Positions 1 through 8,153 of a stretch of 64,000 nucleotides of DNA are shown here, one piece after another. Where the stretch lies: positions 1 through 64,000 of the forward strand of contig NZ_WBSM01000002.1 in the NCBI RefSeq assembly GCF_009299505.1, written 5' to 3'. Positions within the stretch are counted from its first letter, which is position 1. Each line of letters starts with the position of its first letter. Under the pieces are notes generated by a model. It was not told where the DNA came from and ran no database searches. It saw only the letters and a program-made list of their open reading frames with translations. This stretch comes from Bifidobacterium ramosum. GTDB taxonomy: Bacteria > Actinomycetota > Actinomycetes > Actinomycetales > Bifidobacteriaceae. Made by a program: the position numbers and the translations under genes.

Positions 1-3
1 CTG

Positions 4-43
4 CGACGGTTGGTATTTTCTGACGACGGTTGGTATTTTCTGA
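4..43. repeat. 20-bp direct repeat, two copies
   Basis: The unit CGACGGTTGGTATTTTCTGA occurs twice back to back, directly before the first hairpin element. The window edge may cut a longer array. Its TTTTCTG core resembles the right arm of the repeat at 18435-18573, but that similarity is short and may be chance. Confidence 0.7.
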
Positions 44-185
44 CGGACATACAGCCGATTGGGGGACGGAATCGGCTGTATGTCCGTGGGGGAGTGTGGG
101 TGTGGGGTCGGGATGGCTGTGGCGGTGTGCGACTCGGTCGACGGACATACGGTCGATTACGGGCTGCAATCGGCTGTATGTCCGT
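43..185. repeat. Hairpin-family doublet 1 (units 43-87 and 141-185)
   Basis: Two 45-bp units start 98 bp apart. Unit 1 has perfect 18-nt arms ACGGACATACAGCCGATT / AATCGGCTGTATGTCCGT around a 9-nt loop. Unit 2 has a degenerate left arm (ACGGACATACGGTCGATT) and an intact right arm. There is no T-tract, so a simple intrinsic terminator is unlikely. The same family recurs 16 more times as full copies. Confidence 0.9.
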
Positions 186-973
186 TGAGGGGGAGGGGAT
201 TGATGGGATGGGACGATGTGGGGTGTCCGTCAGAGGGGGAGGGGTGTGGCGGTCGGGAACGTCTTGGGATGTCCGATGAGGGGGAGGAATGTAACGGGAT
301 GGAGCGATTGGGCGGAGGGGTATGGTTGCGTTGCCATGAGGGGGTGTGACACGCCGATGGGGGAAAGTGTTGGGAGGGGTTGTTATGGCGCGATGCCTGA
401 TATTTCGGGGGTTTATGGGGACAACGGGACCACCGGCGCGATATTGACACCGTTGTCGTTTTTGTTTTTGAATACGTTCGCAGTAATATCGAAGGCAGTA
501 GGTGATGAGACAACATGAATAGCGGATTTTCGCAAGCCATCTCGGCGGTAACCGTCATGACAAGGTTTGCAAAAATCAAATGCCAAAAGCATGCGAACGT
601 ATGCTGTCGCGTCATCTCGACGGTACACAACGACGTAACGACATGCCCCCATGTCGAGGGGTATGCACTGACGCCGGAACAACACGGCACGGGTCGCCGA
701 AGCGGACGACACCGGACTCGAGGGAGCCAGCATGAGCCAGGCATCGCGCATCAACGCCGCATCGGCGGGATCGCCGGCGAACCACGGCCCGACGGCGCCC
801 GCCGCGACACCGCCCGCCGGACCGCCGCACCCGTGTCCCGGCGCATCCGCACCATTCCGCCCGCACTCCGGCCGACCGGCGGCACCGCTGCCGGCCTAGG
901 GCCTCCCCGGCACCCGCCGGCCATCAGACGTGATCCACCCAACGCAATCCTCCACCAAGGAAAGGAAGAAGAA
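186..973. other. Non-coding pilin upstream region
   Basis: I see no convincing gene here. The open frame continuing upstream of the pilin from 515 is Arg/Pro/His-rich, unlike a secreted protein, and the signal peptide only begins at 974. About 186-430 is G-rich. About 435-640 is relatively AT-rich and includes a TTGACA at 444-449 that could be a -35 element, though the best -10 candidate (GAATAC, 470-475) is 20 bp away. A purine-rich ribosome-binding stretch (AAGGAAAGGAAG) lies at about 957-968. Confidence 0.5.
189..212 (+). other. Predicted G-quadruplex motif
   Basis: Four G-runs (5, 4, 3 and 3 G) are separated by 1, 6 and 2 bases, which fits the G3+N1-7 rule. The following 200 bases remain strongly G-rich on the + strand. 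They repeat TGTCCG followed by GAGGGGGAGG-like DNA at about 224-244 and 269-288, looking like decayed right arms of the hairpin family. The motif lies about 760 bp before the pilin start. Function is unknown. Confidence 0.5.
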
Positions 974-3088
974 ATGAAGAAGTTGCTCCACCAGGCGATC
1001 GCCGGGGCCGCCGCCCTAGGCATCGCCGTCAGCGGCCTCGCCCTAGGCGTCGGCAGCGCGTACGCCGACGGTGACAATGCCGGCACCACGGCGACCGGAC
1101 AGATCGCGACTGCGAAGCCGAACGAGAACGGCACGATCACCATCACGGGTGATGCGCATACGTTCGCTGGCTACAAGTTGGCGAGTCTGAAGTCGCTGAC
1201 GTATGAGGCCAAGACTAACGATAGTGACTCGACGACTTATGAAATGAAGGGCTTCGAGGTCGAGACCAATTCCGCGTATACTTCGGATATCGTTGCGGCT
1301 CTTGACGAAGTTAAAGATTCGAAAGGCAATACGCTCAAGTCCGAGTATGAAGCTGATACTGCATACTCGGGCAACCCGATCGGTTGGCTGGCCAACAAGA
1401 AGTACGACACGACCAAGGAGACCAAGGCTCCGTGGGGCGGCTCCACGACCGGCACGGATTCCGAACTGCGCCAGTTCGCGACGAAGCTTGCGGCAAAGCT
1501 GAAGGATAAGACTTCGACCGATGGCACTCTGAACAGCTCTGCGGACGGTACCGAAAACAATGTCGCGCAGGGTCTGTGGCTGCTTCGCGACACCACGGCT
1601 TTGACGGACAAGCAGGAGACCGCCTCCATCCCGATCATCGTGTCGACCACGTACTCGGTGACGATTGGCGAAGACGATGCTGCGACTACCGCCGAGTTCA
1701 AGGAAGGCATCGGCACCATCGAGCTGAAGAATACCAAGCCGGAAGTCGGCAAGCAGGTCGTCAAGGGCGATGCGCAGAAGGGCTATGAGTCCGAGAAGGT
1801 CCCGGATTACAACATCGGCGATACGGTTCCGTATGAGCTGTCCGCCACCCTTCCGGACTCCTACACCGGCTACGACAAGGATCCGAACTACGGAGACTCT
1901 GCGAAGGCTAATCCTAAGAAGTCCCGCACCTTCAAGATCATCGACACCGCGTCCGCCGCGCTGACTGTGGACTGCACTCCGAAGACTGGCGATAACCTGT
2001 ACTCCAACTGCGTCGAGTCCGTCAAGGTGCTCCCGAAGACCGACACCGGTTACGATTCCACGAAGGCTGTGAAGCTGAACGCCGGCTCCGATTACGATGT
2101 CGAAACTGCTGCGGTCGAATACGGTACCGATGCCAACAAGATCGGTGAAAAGAACACTGAAGATCAGTCGAAGAACACCGCCACCAAGGTGACGGTCGAT
2201 CTCGGCAAGTACGTCAACATGGTTGCCGGCTCCACCTCCGCTTCCGCCAAGTCCGAGAAAGACACGACGCCGAACGGCATCCTCGAAGGCGGCAAGGTCG
2301 TGGTGATCTTCAAGGCCACGCTGAACAAGAGCGCCCTGCTTTCCGACCCTGGTCGCACTCAGGGCAACCCGAACAAGGTCGCGCTCGAGTACTCCAACAG
2401 CCCGGAGGACATGGAAAGCAAGCACACGACCCCGGGCGACGAGGTCAACGTGTACACCTACCGCTTCAAGATCAAGAAGACCGACAAGGGCGGCGCCTTT
2501 TATAAGGCCCTTCTTGGTGCCGAGTTCACGGTCAAGGGTCCGAATGGCTACTTGGTGTCCAAGGACGCAACGACTGGTGCTTGGAAGTTCTCCGACAACG
2601 AAAGCGACGCTGAGAAGTTCAAGCCGACCGAGGAGAGCGGTGAAGCCATCATCAAGGGGCTTGACGGCCTTGATTCCGGCGCCTACACCGTGAAGGAAGT
2701 CACGGTGCCGAACGGCTACTCTTCGCTGTCCAAGCCGGAGTTCAGCTTCACCATCAAGCCGGTGAAGGAAGCCAACAGCACGGACGATCCGGCTGTTGAT
2801 ACGAACACCAAGAACCCGTGGGGACAGAAGACTTGGGGCGATTTCGTCATTGGCGATGTGACCTTCTCTGGCCTGACTGGTACCGATAAGGTTTCCGGCA
2901 CTGGTGCGAGCTTCGTGACCGCGGCTGCCAAGTCCGGTAACGAGTTCCAGTACACCGTCTACAACGCGAAGAACATCACGGAGCTGCCGAAGACCGGTGG
3001 CGCTGGCTTGGCCCTGATCGTGGCCGTCGGCGCGCTGTTCATCGGTGCGGCCGGCATCTTCGCGGCCCGCGCCCGCCGCAACGCCTGA
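974..3088 (+). CDS. LPKTG-anchored pilin backbone (fimbrial subunit)
   Basis: Predicted major pilin of a sortase-assembled pilus, 704 aa. It has a signal peptide (MKKLLHQ, hydrophobic core, cleavage near AYA-DG at residue 30), then Ig-like pilin domains. A D1/D2-type segment with YNIGDTVPYELSATLPDSY lies near residues 275-300. A C-terminal Cna-B-like domain has FKIKKTD near residue 498 and the E-box YTVKEVTVPNGY, whose Glu575 would form the isopeptide bond. It ends with LPKTG (671-675), a hydrophobic helix and an Arg-rich tail, the standard sorting signal. The ATG at 974 is chosen for its strong purine-rich ribosome site and because it begins the signal peptide. The class C sortase that should polymerise it lies 3.7 kb downstream behind three unrelated genes. 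The pilin-motif lysine is not certain; K in KNTKPEVGKQ is a candidate. Confidence 0.92.
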   Translation: MKKLLHQAIAGAAALGIAVSGLALGVGSAYADGDNAGTTATGQIATAKPNENGTITITGDAHTFAGYKLASLKSLTYEAKTNDSDSTTYEMKGFEVETNSAYTSDIVAALDEVKDSKGNTLKSEYEADTAYSGNPIGWLANKKYDTTKETKAPWGGSTTGTDSELRQFATKLAAKLKDKTSTDGTLNSSADGTENNVAQGLWLLRDTTALTDKQETASIPIIVSTTYSVTIGEDDAATTAEFKEGIGTIELKNTKPEVGKQVVKGDAQKGYESEKVPDYNIGDTVPYELSATLPDSYTGYDKDPNYGDSAKANPKKSRTFKIIDTASAALTVDCTPKTGDNLYSNCVESVKVLPKTDTGYDSTKAVKLNAGSDYDVETAAVEYGTDANKIGEKNTEDQSKNTATKVTVDLGKYVNMVAGSTSASAKSEKDTTPNGILEGGKVVVIFKATLNKSALLSDPGRTQGNPNKVALEYSNSPEDMESKHTTPGDEVNVYTYRFKIKKTDKGGAFYKALLGAEFTVKGPNGYLVSKDATTGAWKFSDNESDAEKFKPTEESGEAIIKGLDGLDSGAYTVKEVTVPNGYSSLSKPEFSFTIKPVKEANSTDDPAVDTNTKNPWGQKTWGDFVIGDVTFSGLTGTDKVSGTGASFVTAAAKSGNEFQYTVYNAKNITELPKTGGAGLALIVAVGALFIGAAGIFAARARRNA

Positions 3089-3096
3089 CGCGCACC

Positions 3097-3119
3097 CCGC
3101 TCCCCGCACCGGGGAGCGG
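3097..3119 (+). terminator. Hairpin after the pilin gene
   Basis: A 9-bp GC stem (CCGCTCCCC / GGGGAGCGG, 5-nt loop) begins 9 nt after the stop codon. A second GC-rich inverted repeat follows at about 3129-3163. Neither has a T-run, so termination may be weak or factor-assisted. It fits an end to the pilin transcript before the inserted genes. Confidence 0.5.
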
Positions 3120-3349
3120 CCACGACGCCGGGGCGTGACGCACCACGCCCGCCCCGGCGCCCCCTCAACACTTGGTGGCGCGAGCCGGATCGCACAGCCT
3201 CTCTCATCACAGTCGCCGACCCGCACCACCAACCCCCGCCTCCTCGCCGCGCGTGTTCCTCCTATTCTCCCCGCGCGGCCGGAGGCTTCTCCATATCCAA
3301 AACCATTCCGCAATCCCCGGCCTGGCCAAGCAGTAAGAGAGACCTAGTC

Positions 3350-4024
3350 ATGACACCAGAGTTGATCTGCAATATTCTCACCACATTGGCGACCATAGGC
3401 GCCGTCATCGTCGCACTCATCCAGTTGCAGAAAACCCTTCGCCAAGAAACCGCCAACCGTCTCGAAGACCGATACAACGAGCTGCGCAACGAAGCGTTCC
3501 TCGTAGACGCATGGGTCGCCGTCACCACTGATCCCACCCACAACAACGCCAGAGTGTGGCATGTGGTACTGGACAACGAGACCACAGGCGTCATACGAGA
3601 CGTACAGGTACACGTCCAGTGGCCCGGTCTGTCCACGACCAACCTCGACGAGCACGGACTGGGCGTCATGCCGCTGGCCAGAAAGCCTTGGCTCACCATT
3701 CCCGCCGGCTCATGGCGTATCAACTACGAGAAGCGATCCGACAACATCATCTGGAGCATGCCGGTCCGTATCCACGACCCGTATGCGGAAATGAACCCCT
3801 CCTTCTTCGACCCCGCGGACAACAAGCAAGGGCAGATTCACGACCGCGTCATCCTCCAGTTCACTGACGCATACGACAACCAGTGGTGCCGCGTCTACAA
3901 GACGCACAGCACTCCCGACGATCTCACGCCGGGACTGTACCTGATCGATACCGCGAACAAACAACTAGAGCGATTCAAGTCGTCCCCGAAACGCGACCCG
4001 AAGCAGCAGCAGGCCGGCGCATGA
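3350..4024 (+). CDS. Hypothetical single-pass membrane protein
   Basis: 224 aa, no family recognised. Residues 8-27 form one hydrophobic segment (LTTLATIGAVIVALIQLQ), followed by a charged helical stretch (ETANRLEDRYNELRNEAF, about 33-50) that could be a coiled coil, then a beta-rich soluble domain with many Trp and Asp residues (VWHVVLDNETTGVIRDVQVHVQW). The C-terminus is basic and Gln-rich. It lies 65 nt before the AAA ATPase on the same strand, so it could be a membrane-anchored third component of that module, or an independent gene. It is not a pilus-type protein: it has no sorting signal. Confidence 0.7.
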   Translation: MTPELICNILTTLATIGAVIVALIQLQKTLRQETANRLEDRYNELRNEAFLVDAWVAVTTDPTHNNARVWHVVLDNETTGVIRDVQVHVQWPGLSTTNLDEHGLGVMPLARKPWLTIPAGSWRINYEKRSDNIIWSMPVRIHDPYAEMNPSFFDPADNKQGQIHDRVILQFTDAYDNQWCRVYKTHSTPDDLTPGLYLIDTANKQLERFKSSPKRDPKQQQAGA

Positions 4025-4089
4025 TCGAGAGCGCATTCCCGATCGTTCGGTAAGATCGAAGGCAGCCGCATGGAAGAAAGGTCATCGCT

Positions 4090-5466
4090 ATGAAGCTGAC
4101 GCTGGATCGTTTCGCAGGCATCGGACACGCCGAGATCCGACTCGACGGACTCACCGTCATCGCCGGGCAGAACAACACCGGCAAAAGCACCGTCGGCAAA
4201 TCGCTGTACTCCCTGTTCAACGCGCTGAACAACATCCAATCGCGACTGCTCCAGCAGCGGCGCGAGGAGATCGAAGAACAGTCCATGTCCGCACTGCGCG
4301 CATACCTGGGCGCCGTCCGTTCGAAGCGCGGCCGCTACCCGAACGTCTACGAGATCAACGCATACATCGACTACGTCATCGCACAGTACCGCAACGGTAC
4401 GTACAGCAAACATGATCCGCGGCGGGAACAATACCGCAACCGCATCACCGAAGAACTGCTGCGCGTCGCCGATCAGGAAATCGGCCAGAACGCCGACCAG
4501 GACGCCGTTGCCGACGTTCCCGAAGCACTCAGCGAATTCGTGGACCAACTGTTCTCCGACATCGACGAAATCCTCAACTATCCGGAAGACGAACTCGTCA
4601 AAACGGTGCTCTCCGACTACTTCGGCGACATGTTCCACAATCAGGTGACGCCGCTGAGCGGAGACGGCCAACGCACCTCGGTGAATCTCGACATCAAGAA
4701 CAAGCACATTGACATCACGTTCTCGAACAACGAATGCAGCACCGCCGTACGCGACATCGACATCGAACACGACGCGATCTACATCGCGAACCCGTTCATC
4801 ATCGACACGCTCAGCAAGCAGTTCTACGTAGGGCAGCTGGACATCGTGGAGCAGAATCTACGCAACAAGCTCCTCAACCAGTCCGGCCGGCCGGCCAACA
4901 CCGAAGACGGTCTGGGGGCGAACATGATTCGACGCACCATCGCCCGGGACAAGCTCGCCGACATCGAACAGCTCATCGACGGCGTGATCCCAGGCAGCAT
5001 CCAGAACCGCGCCGACGGCTACTACCTCAATTCGCCCAAAGCCGGAGGAGCCGTCAAATTCGAGAACATGTCCACGGGCCTCAAATCGTTCGCGGTGCTC
5101 AAAATGCTCATCGAACACGGCAAATTCGGCGAGCGTGACGTGCTGATCCTCGACGAGCCCGAAATCCACCTCCACCCCGAATGGCAGATGAAATACGCCG
5201 AGGTCATCGTGCTGCTGCAGAAGGCGTTCGACCTCACCGTGGTCGTGACGACGCACAGCCCGTATTTTCTGGACGCGTTCAACCTGTACTCCCGCAAATA
5301 CGGGACCAGTAGCGCGGCAAGCTACTACGTCTCGCAGCGTGATGAGTCCAACGTCATCGCCTTCGAAGACGTCACCGACGGCATCGACGCGATCTACCGC
5401 ATGATGGCGGGGCCGATCGACGTGCTCAACGACCTGCGCGACGAACTCGAGGAGCGGGGCGCATGA
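4090..5466 (+). CDS. AAA (ABC/SMC-like, OLD-type) ATPase
   Basis: 458 aa. N-terminal Walker A GQNNTGKST (residues 26-34) follows MKLTLDRFAGIG, the usual start of AAA_15/AAA_21 proteins. A long, charged, probably helical insertion covers about residues 50-230. A signature-like segment NMSTGLKS lies at 326-333. Walker B VLILDEPEIHLHP lies at 351-363 and an H-loop TTHSPYF at about 386-392. This is the ATPase type found in phage-defence and DNA-repair modules (OLD/Gabija, PARIS AriA, Septu PtuA), but no TOPRIM or HNH domain is fused to it. The stop codon overlaps the next start (ATGA at 5463-5466), so the two proteins are probably translationally coupled and act together. Assignment to any named system is not possible from sequence alone. 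Confidence 0.88.
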   Translation: MKLTLDRFAGIGHAEIRLDGLTVIAGQNNTGKSTVGKSLYSLFNALNNIQSRLLQQRREEIEEQSMSALRAYLGAVRSKRGRYPNVYEINAYIDYVIAQYRNGTYSKHDPRREQYRNRITEELLRVADQEIGQNADQDAVADVPEALSEFVDQLFSDIDEILNYPEDELVKTVLSDYFGDMFHNQVTPLSGDGQRTSVNLDIKNKHIDITFSNNECSTAVRDIDIEHDAIYIANPFIIDTLSKQFYVGQLDIVEQNLRNKLLNQSGRPANTEDGLGANMIRRTIARDKLADIEQLIDGVIPGSIQNRADGYYLNSPKAGGAVKFENMSTGLKSFAVLKMLIEHGKFGERDVLILDEPEIHLHPEWQMKYAEVIVLLQKAFDLTVVVTTHSPYFLDAFNLYSRKYGTSSAASYYVSQRDESNVIAFEDVTDGIDAIYRMMAGPIDVLNDLRDELEERGA

Positions 5467-6278
5467 GCGATCAATTCAGCGGCTCGGCGAGCGGGGCAGT
5501 GAGTGGCGTGGCGAGCGGGGCAATGCGCGATGCGACCAACACCGAGCCACAGTTCATCGATGCCGCCACGTTCGCATCGCGGGTTCTCTCCGTGACCGTC
5601 CCCAAAAAACACGACGACATCCAAGACGGCCTGCACAGCACGCTGGCGCAAACGTCATACGACACGCATCACCAAGTCGGCATGGTCGTCAGCGACCACG
5701 ACGCGGTGAACTTCGACAAGATCGCCGAAATCACCTGCCGTGCCGCATCGTACAACGCCCACGTCAAACAGCCGCGCGTACCCCGCTCGCCGGACGCGCT
5801 GATCGTGGACGACCAGCGCCGGGAATGGTACTTCATCGAGTTCAAAAACGGTCGGGTCACGGAGATGGAAGTCAGTCAGAAAATGTACGACGCCATCCTG
5901 CTGAGTCTCGACGTGCACATCGTGCCCGACCGTTCGTTTTTCAACAAGTTCGCGACGTTCATCCTGGTCTACAATCCCGAACGACTGAACGACCGGCAGA
6001 TCGCGCGATACAACGCGCATTTCGGCGGGGAGTATAAGCCCAGGCCCTGCGATCAGACGGGACGTATCCAAACGCAGGCGTACTTCAAGGATCTAGCGGA
6101 GGAAGACTTCGACCCTTTTGGCATCGCCAAGCTGAAGGGATACCTGTTCCGTGATGTCGTCGTTCAAACGCAGCGGAGATTTGCGAGAACCCATGCCGCA
6201 GAATGGGGAACTCGCATGCCGAAGCGGCGACCTGCTGAGTCGGTGGCAGCGGATGCCTCGGGTGCGCAGACTTCCTGA
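5463..6278 (+). CDS. PD-(D/E)XK nuclease-like partner of the ATPase
   Basis: 271 aa, no named family recognised. Residues 110-128 read PDALIVDD, seven residues, then IEFK. That is a literal PD...E-x-K pattern (D111, E126, K128) with hydrophobic strands on both sides, the hallmark of PD-(D/E)XK nucleases. It is followed by a helix that could carry the downstream conserved residues (SQKMYDAILLSL). The C-terminal part (KLKGYLFRD, near 223-231, then a basic tail) may bind DNA. The start overlaps the ATPase stop. A second ATG at 5523 is possible because residues 5-20 come from a duplicated GGCGAGCGGGGCA stretch with low complexity. The gene is followed within 90 bp by the six-hairpin array. A nuclease effector gated by the ATPase is the simplest reading, but it is an inference. 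Confidence 0.75.
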   Translation: MSDQFSGSASGAVSGVASGAMRDATNTEPQFIDAATFASRVLSVTVPKKHDDIQDGLHSTLAQTSYDTHHQVGMVVSDHDAVNFDKIAEITCRAASYNAHVKQPRVPRSPDALIVDDQRREWYFIEFKNGRVTEMEVSQKMYDAILLSLDVHIVPDRSFFNKFATFILVYNPERLNDRQIARYNAHFGGEYKPRPCDQTGRIQTQAYFKDLAEEDFDPFGIAKLKGYLFRDVVVQTQRRFARTHAAEWGTRMPKRRPAESVAADASGAQTS

Positions 6279-6360
6279 CGGTGGCGAAGCAGCCCGAGCT
6301 TTGTTGGACGTATTGCGCGCGTTAGGCCCGGGCATTTGGTGTGCGGATCCAGGCTGTGTG

Positions 6361-6688
6361 GTCACGCGATGGTATTTCGGGCGATTGTGCCATCGCGTGA
6401 GTCGGGTTGTCGGTGCTGCCGGTCACGCGATGGAAAATTCGGCTGGAATTCCATCGCGTGACCGAAATGGGGTGGATCGGGAGGTCACGCGATGGCAGAA
6501 TGCGACGGTTTTCCATCGCGTGACTGGGCGGCTGGTCACGGGATGGAAATATGGACTGAAATTCCATCTCGTGACCGAAAAAGGGGTTGATTGGAGGTCA
6601 CGCGATGGTAAAACGTAACGATCTTCCATCGCGTGACTGGGCGGCTAGTCACGGGATGGAAAAATCCCCCGAAATGCCATCGCGTGAC
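6361..6688. repeat. Array of six 41-bp hairpins (GTCACGCGATGG family)
   Basis: Six units of exactly 41 bp start at 6361, 6422, 6484, 6535, 6597 and 6648. Each has 12-nt arms GTCACGCGATGG / CCATCGCGTGAC and a 17-nt loop that varies. Linkers alternate between about 20-21 nt (CGAAAxxGGGGTxGATxGGAG type) and 10 nt (TGGGCGGCTG/A), so most of the array is a 113-bp tandem repeat of two hairpins (6422 to 6535, 6484 to 6597, 6535 to 6648). Units 4 and 6 carry the arm variant CGGGATGG; in unit 4 the opposite arm is CCATCTCG, giving a G-T pair. No open frame fits. It fills the gap between the nuclease-like gene and the sortase gene. Confidence 0.92.
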
Positions 6689-6756
6689 CCGGACGTGACG
6701 GTCGACGATCGGGTGCGTTGATAATGAATCGGGGCCAGCAGTATGGAGGTGGATCA

Positions 6757-7806
6757 GTGAGCGATATGCAGCAGCCGGGTAGTGTGGACAACCCAGGGGA
6801 ATCCACGGATACGGACGCGCCGCGCTCGCCGGAGAATGCCGTGTCCGCGACGACTGTCGCGCCCGAACGCCCCGCCAACCCGCACGCCAACCGCGTCAAG
6901 GCCCGCATCTTCAGCATCCTGTCGGTCGTATCGCTCGTCATCGGTTTCGGCATCATCGCGTCGCCGTTCATCATGCGCGCCATCAGCGAAACCCAGCAGC
7001 ACGAAACCGTTCAGCAGACGCAGAACGAGGTCGCCGGCTGGCCGTATCCGCAGGCCGAAAACCAGCTCAAGGCCGCCCGTGCGTACAACGCGAAACTCGC
7101 GCAATCCGGCCAGACCACCATCGGCGAGGTCCGCGACCCGTTCGCCAGCACGCCCGGCCAGACCGAGGCGTCCGGCGCCGACGACTCCGCCGCCGCGCGC
7201 GATACCGAATACCAGAGCCTGCTCGACACCGGCCAGGGCGTCATGGGATCCATCCGCATACCGAAGATCGACGTGAACCTGCCGATCTACCACGGCACCA
7301 GCGACGATGCGCTCGCGGTCGGCGCCGGTCACCTGTACGGCACGAGCCTGCCGGTCGGTGGCAAGTCCACACATGCGGTGATCACCGGTCACCGCGGCCT
7401 GCCGAACTCGCTGCTGTTCACGCGACTCGACGAAATGAAGGTCGGCGACTCGTTCTACATCGATGTCATGGGCGAGGAGCTTGGCTACAAGGTCGACCGC
7501 ATCAGTGTGATCACGCCCGACGACTCCAGCAAGCTGCGCATCAAAGCCGGCGAGGACCGCGTCACGCTCATGACGTGCACGCCGTACGGCGTCAACACGC
7601 ACCGGCTGCTCGTGTCGGCCGTGCGCGCGTCGATTCCGAACGAGGTGCCCGAGCCGGACGACATCCACGCCGTGAACACGACCGTGGTGGCGCTGGTGTC
7701 GCTTGCGGTGCTGTTCGTGCTGCTGCTCACGCTGGCGCTGCTGGTGTGCCGGCGACGGTGGAGTGGCGTGATGCGTCATTCGACGCGTCGCCGCGTGCGG
7801 CGGTGA
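6757..7806 (+). CDS. srtC: Class C (pilin-specific) sortase
   Basis: Transpeptidase that joins pilin subunits through their LPxTG signals, acting at the outer face of the membrane; 349 aa from the GTG at 6757. That start is chosen because GGAGGT sits at 6745-6750, six bases upstream; an ATG at 6724 is in frame without a comparable site. There is one TM segment near residues 50-75 and a second near 308-335, the class C arrangement. The DPF lid motif is at 127-129. Catalytic residues are His212 (ITGHRGLP), Cys274 (TLMTCTPYG) and Arg283 (NTHRLL). The natural partner pilin ends at 3088; the intervening 3.7 kb looks like a later insertion. The sortase reading frame is intact. Confidence 0.93.
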   Translation: MSDMQQPGSVDNPGESTDTDAPRSPENAVSATTVAPERPANPHANRVKARIFSILSVVSLVIGFGIIASPFIMRAISETQQHETVQQTQNEVAGWPYPQAENQLKAARAYNAKLAQSGQTTIGEVRDPFASTPGQTEASGADDSAAARDTEYQSLLDTGQGVMGSIRIPKIDVNLPIYHGTSDDALAVGAGHLYGTSLPVGGKSTHAVITGHRGLPNSLLFTRLDEMKVGDSFYIDVMGEELGYKVDRISVITPDDSSKLRIKAGEDRVTLMTCTPYGVNTHRLLVSAVRASIPNEVPEPDDIHAVNTTVVALVSLAVLFVLLLTLALLVCRRRWSGVMRHSTRRRVRR

Positions 7807-8153
7807 TCGCCGGGGATGGGCGCTGTGCATGCTGTGCGTGATGCGTGCGCGATGCGTGCGCGAGACGGTGAGTGACGTACGCGGTGCGCCTGCACTGCGC
7901 GTGTCTGGCTGTGGCGGCTGCCGCGAGATCGGGCGGAAAAGTAGGGGAGCCGGAGGTACGCCCTTGTCCGTCCGTCTCCGTGTCTCATTTTAGCGGTTTG
8001 CGGACGGACACGCCGCGACGTTTCGCGAGTCGTTGACTGGTTTTCGTGTGATATCGCGCACGTCGTGCGGTGTGATGGCGTGCATGGCGTGCGATACGTC
8101 GTCGGGGGTAAGCTGGGTTGCGAGAGTAGACGGGCACCGAAGAAGGCGGGACG
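7807..8153. other. Intergenic region after the sortase
   Basis: No gene is supported. One 10-bp inverted repeat is visible (TGTCCGTCCG at 7965-7974, CGGACGGACA at 8001-8010, 26-nt loop) with a short T-rich stretch inside the loop. It is a weak candidate for a transcription end. The remainder is GC-rich with short GCGTG/GCGTGC reiterations at about 7830-7865. Confidence 0.4.

Noticed and set aside
515-973. In-frame N-terminal extension of the pilin
   Set aside because: The extension has Arg/Pro/His-rich composition and would bury the signal peptide; a good ribosome site precedes 974.
1043-3313. 756-codon minus-strand frame opposite the pilin gene
   Set aside because: Same codon-bias artefact; the + strand protein has a signal peptide, isopeptide motifs and an LPKTG signal.
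6151-6618. 155-codon frame running through the hairpin array
   Set aside because: It overlaps the nuclease-like gene in another frame and translates the hairpin repeats into low-complexity sequence; no ribosome site.
6361-6688. CRISPR array
   Set aside because: Units are self-complementary 41-bp hairpins with alternating linkers; there is no constant repeat with unique spacers of one size.
7965-8010. Extra member of the main hairpin family after the sortase gene
   Set aside because: Only GTCCG/CGGAC is shared; arms are 10 bp and the loop is 26 nt, so it is probably unrelated.
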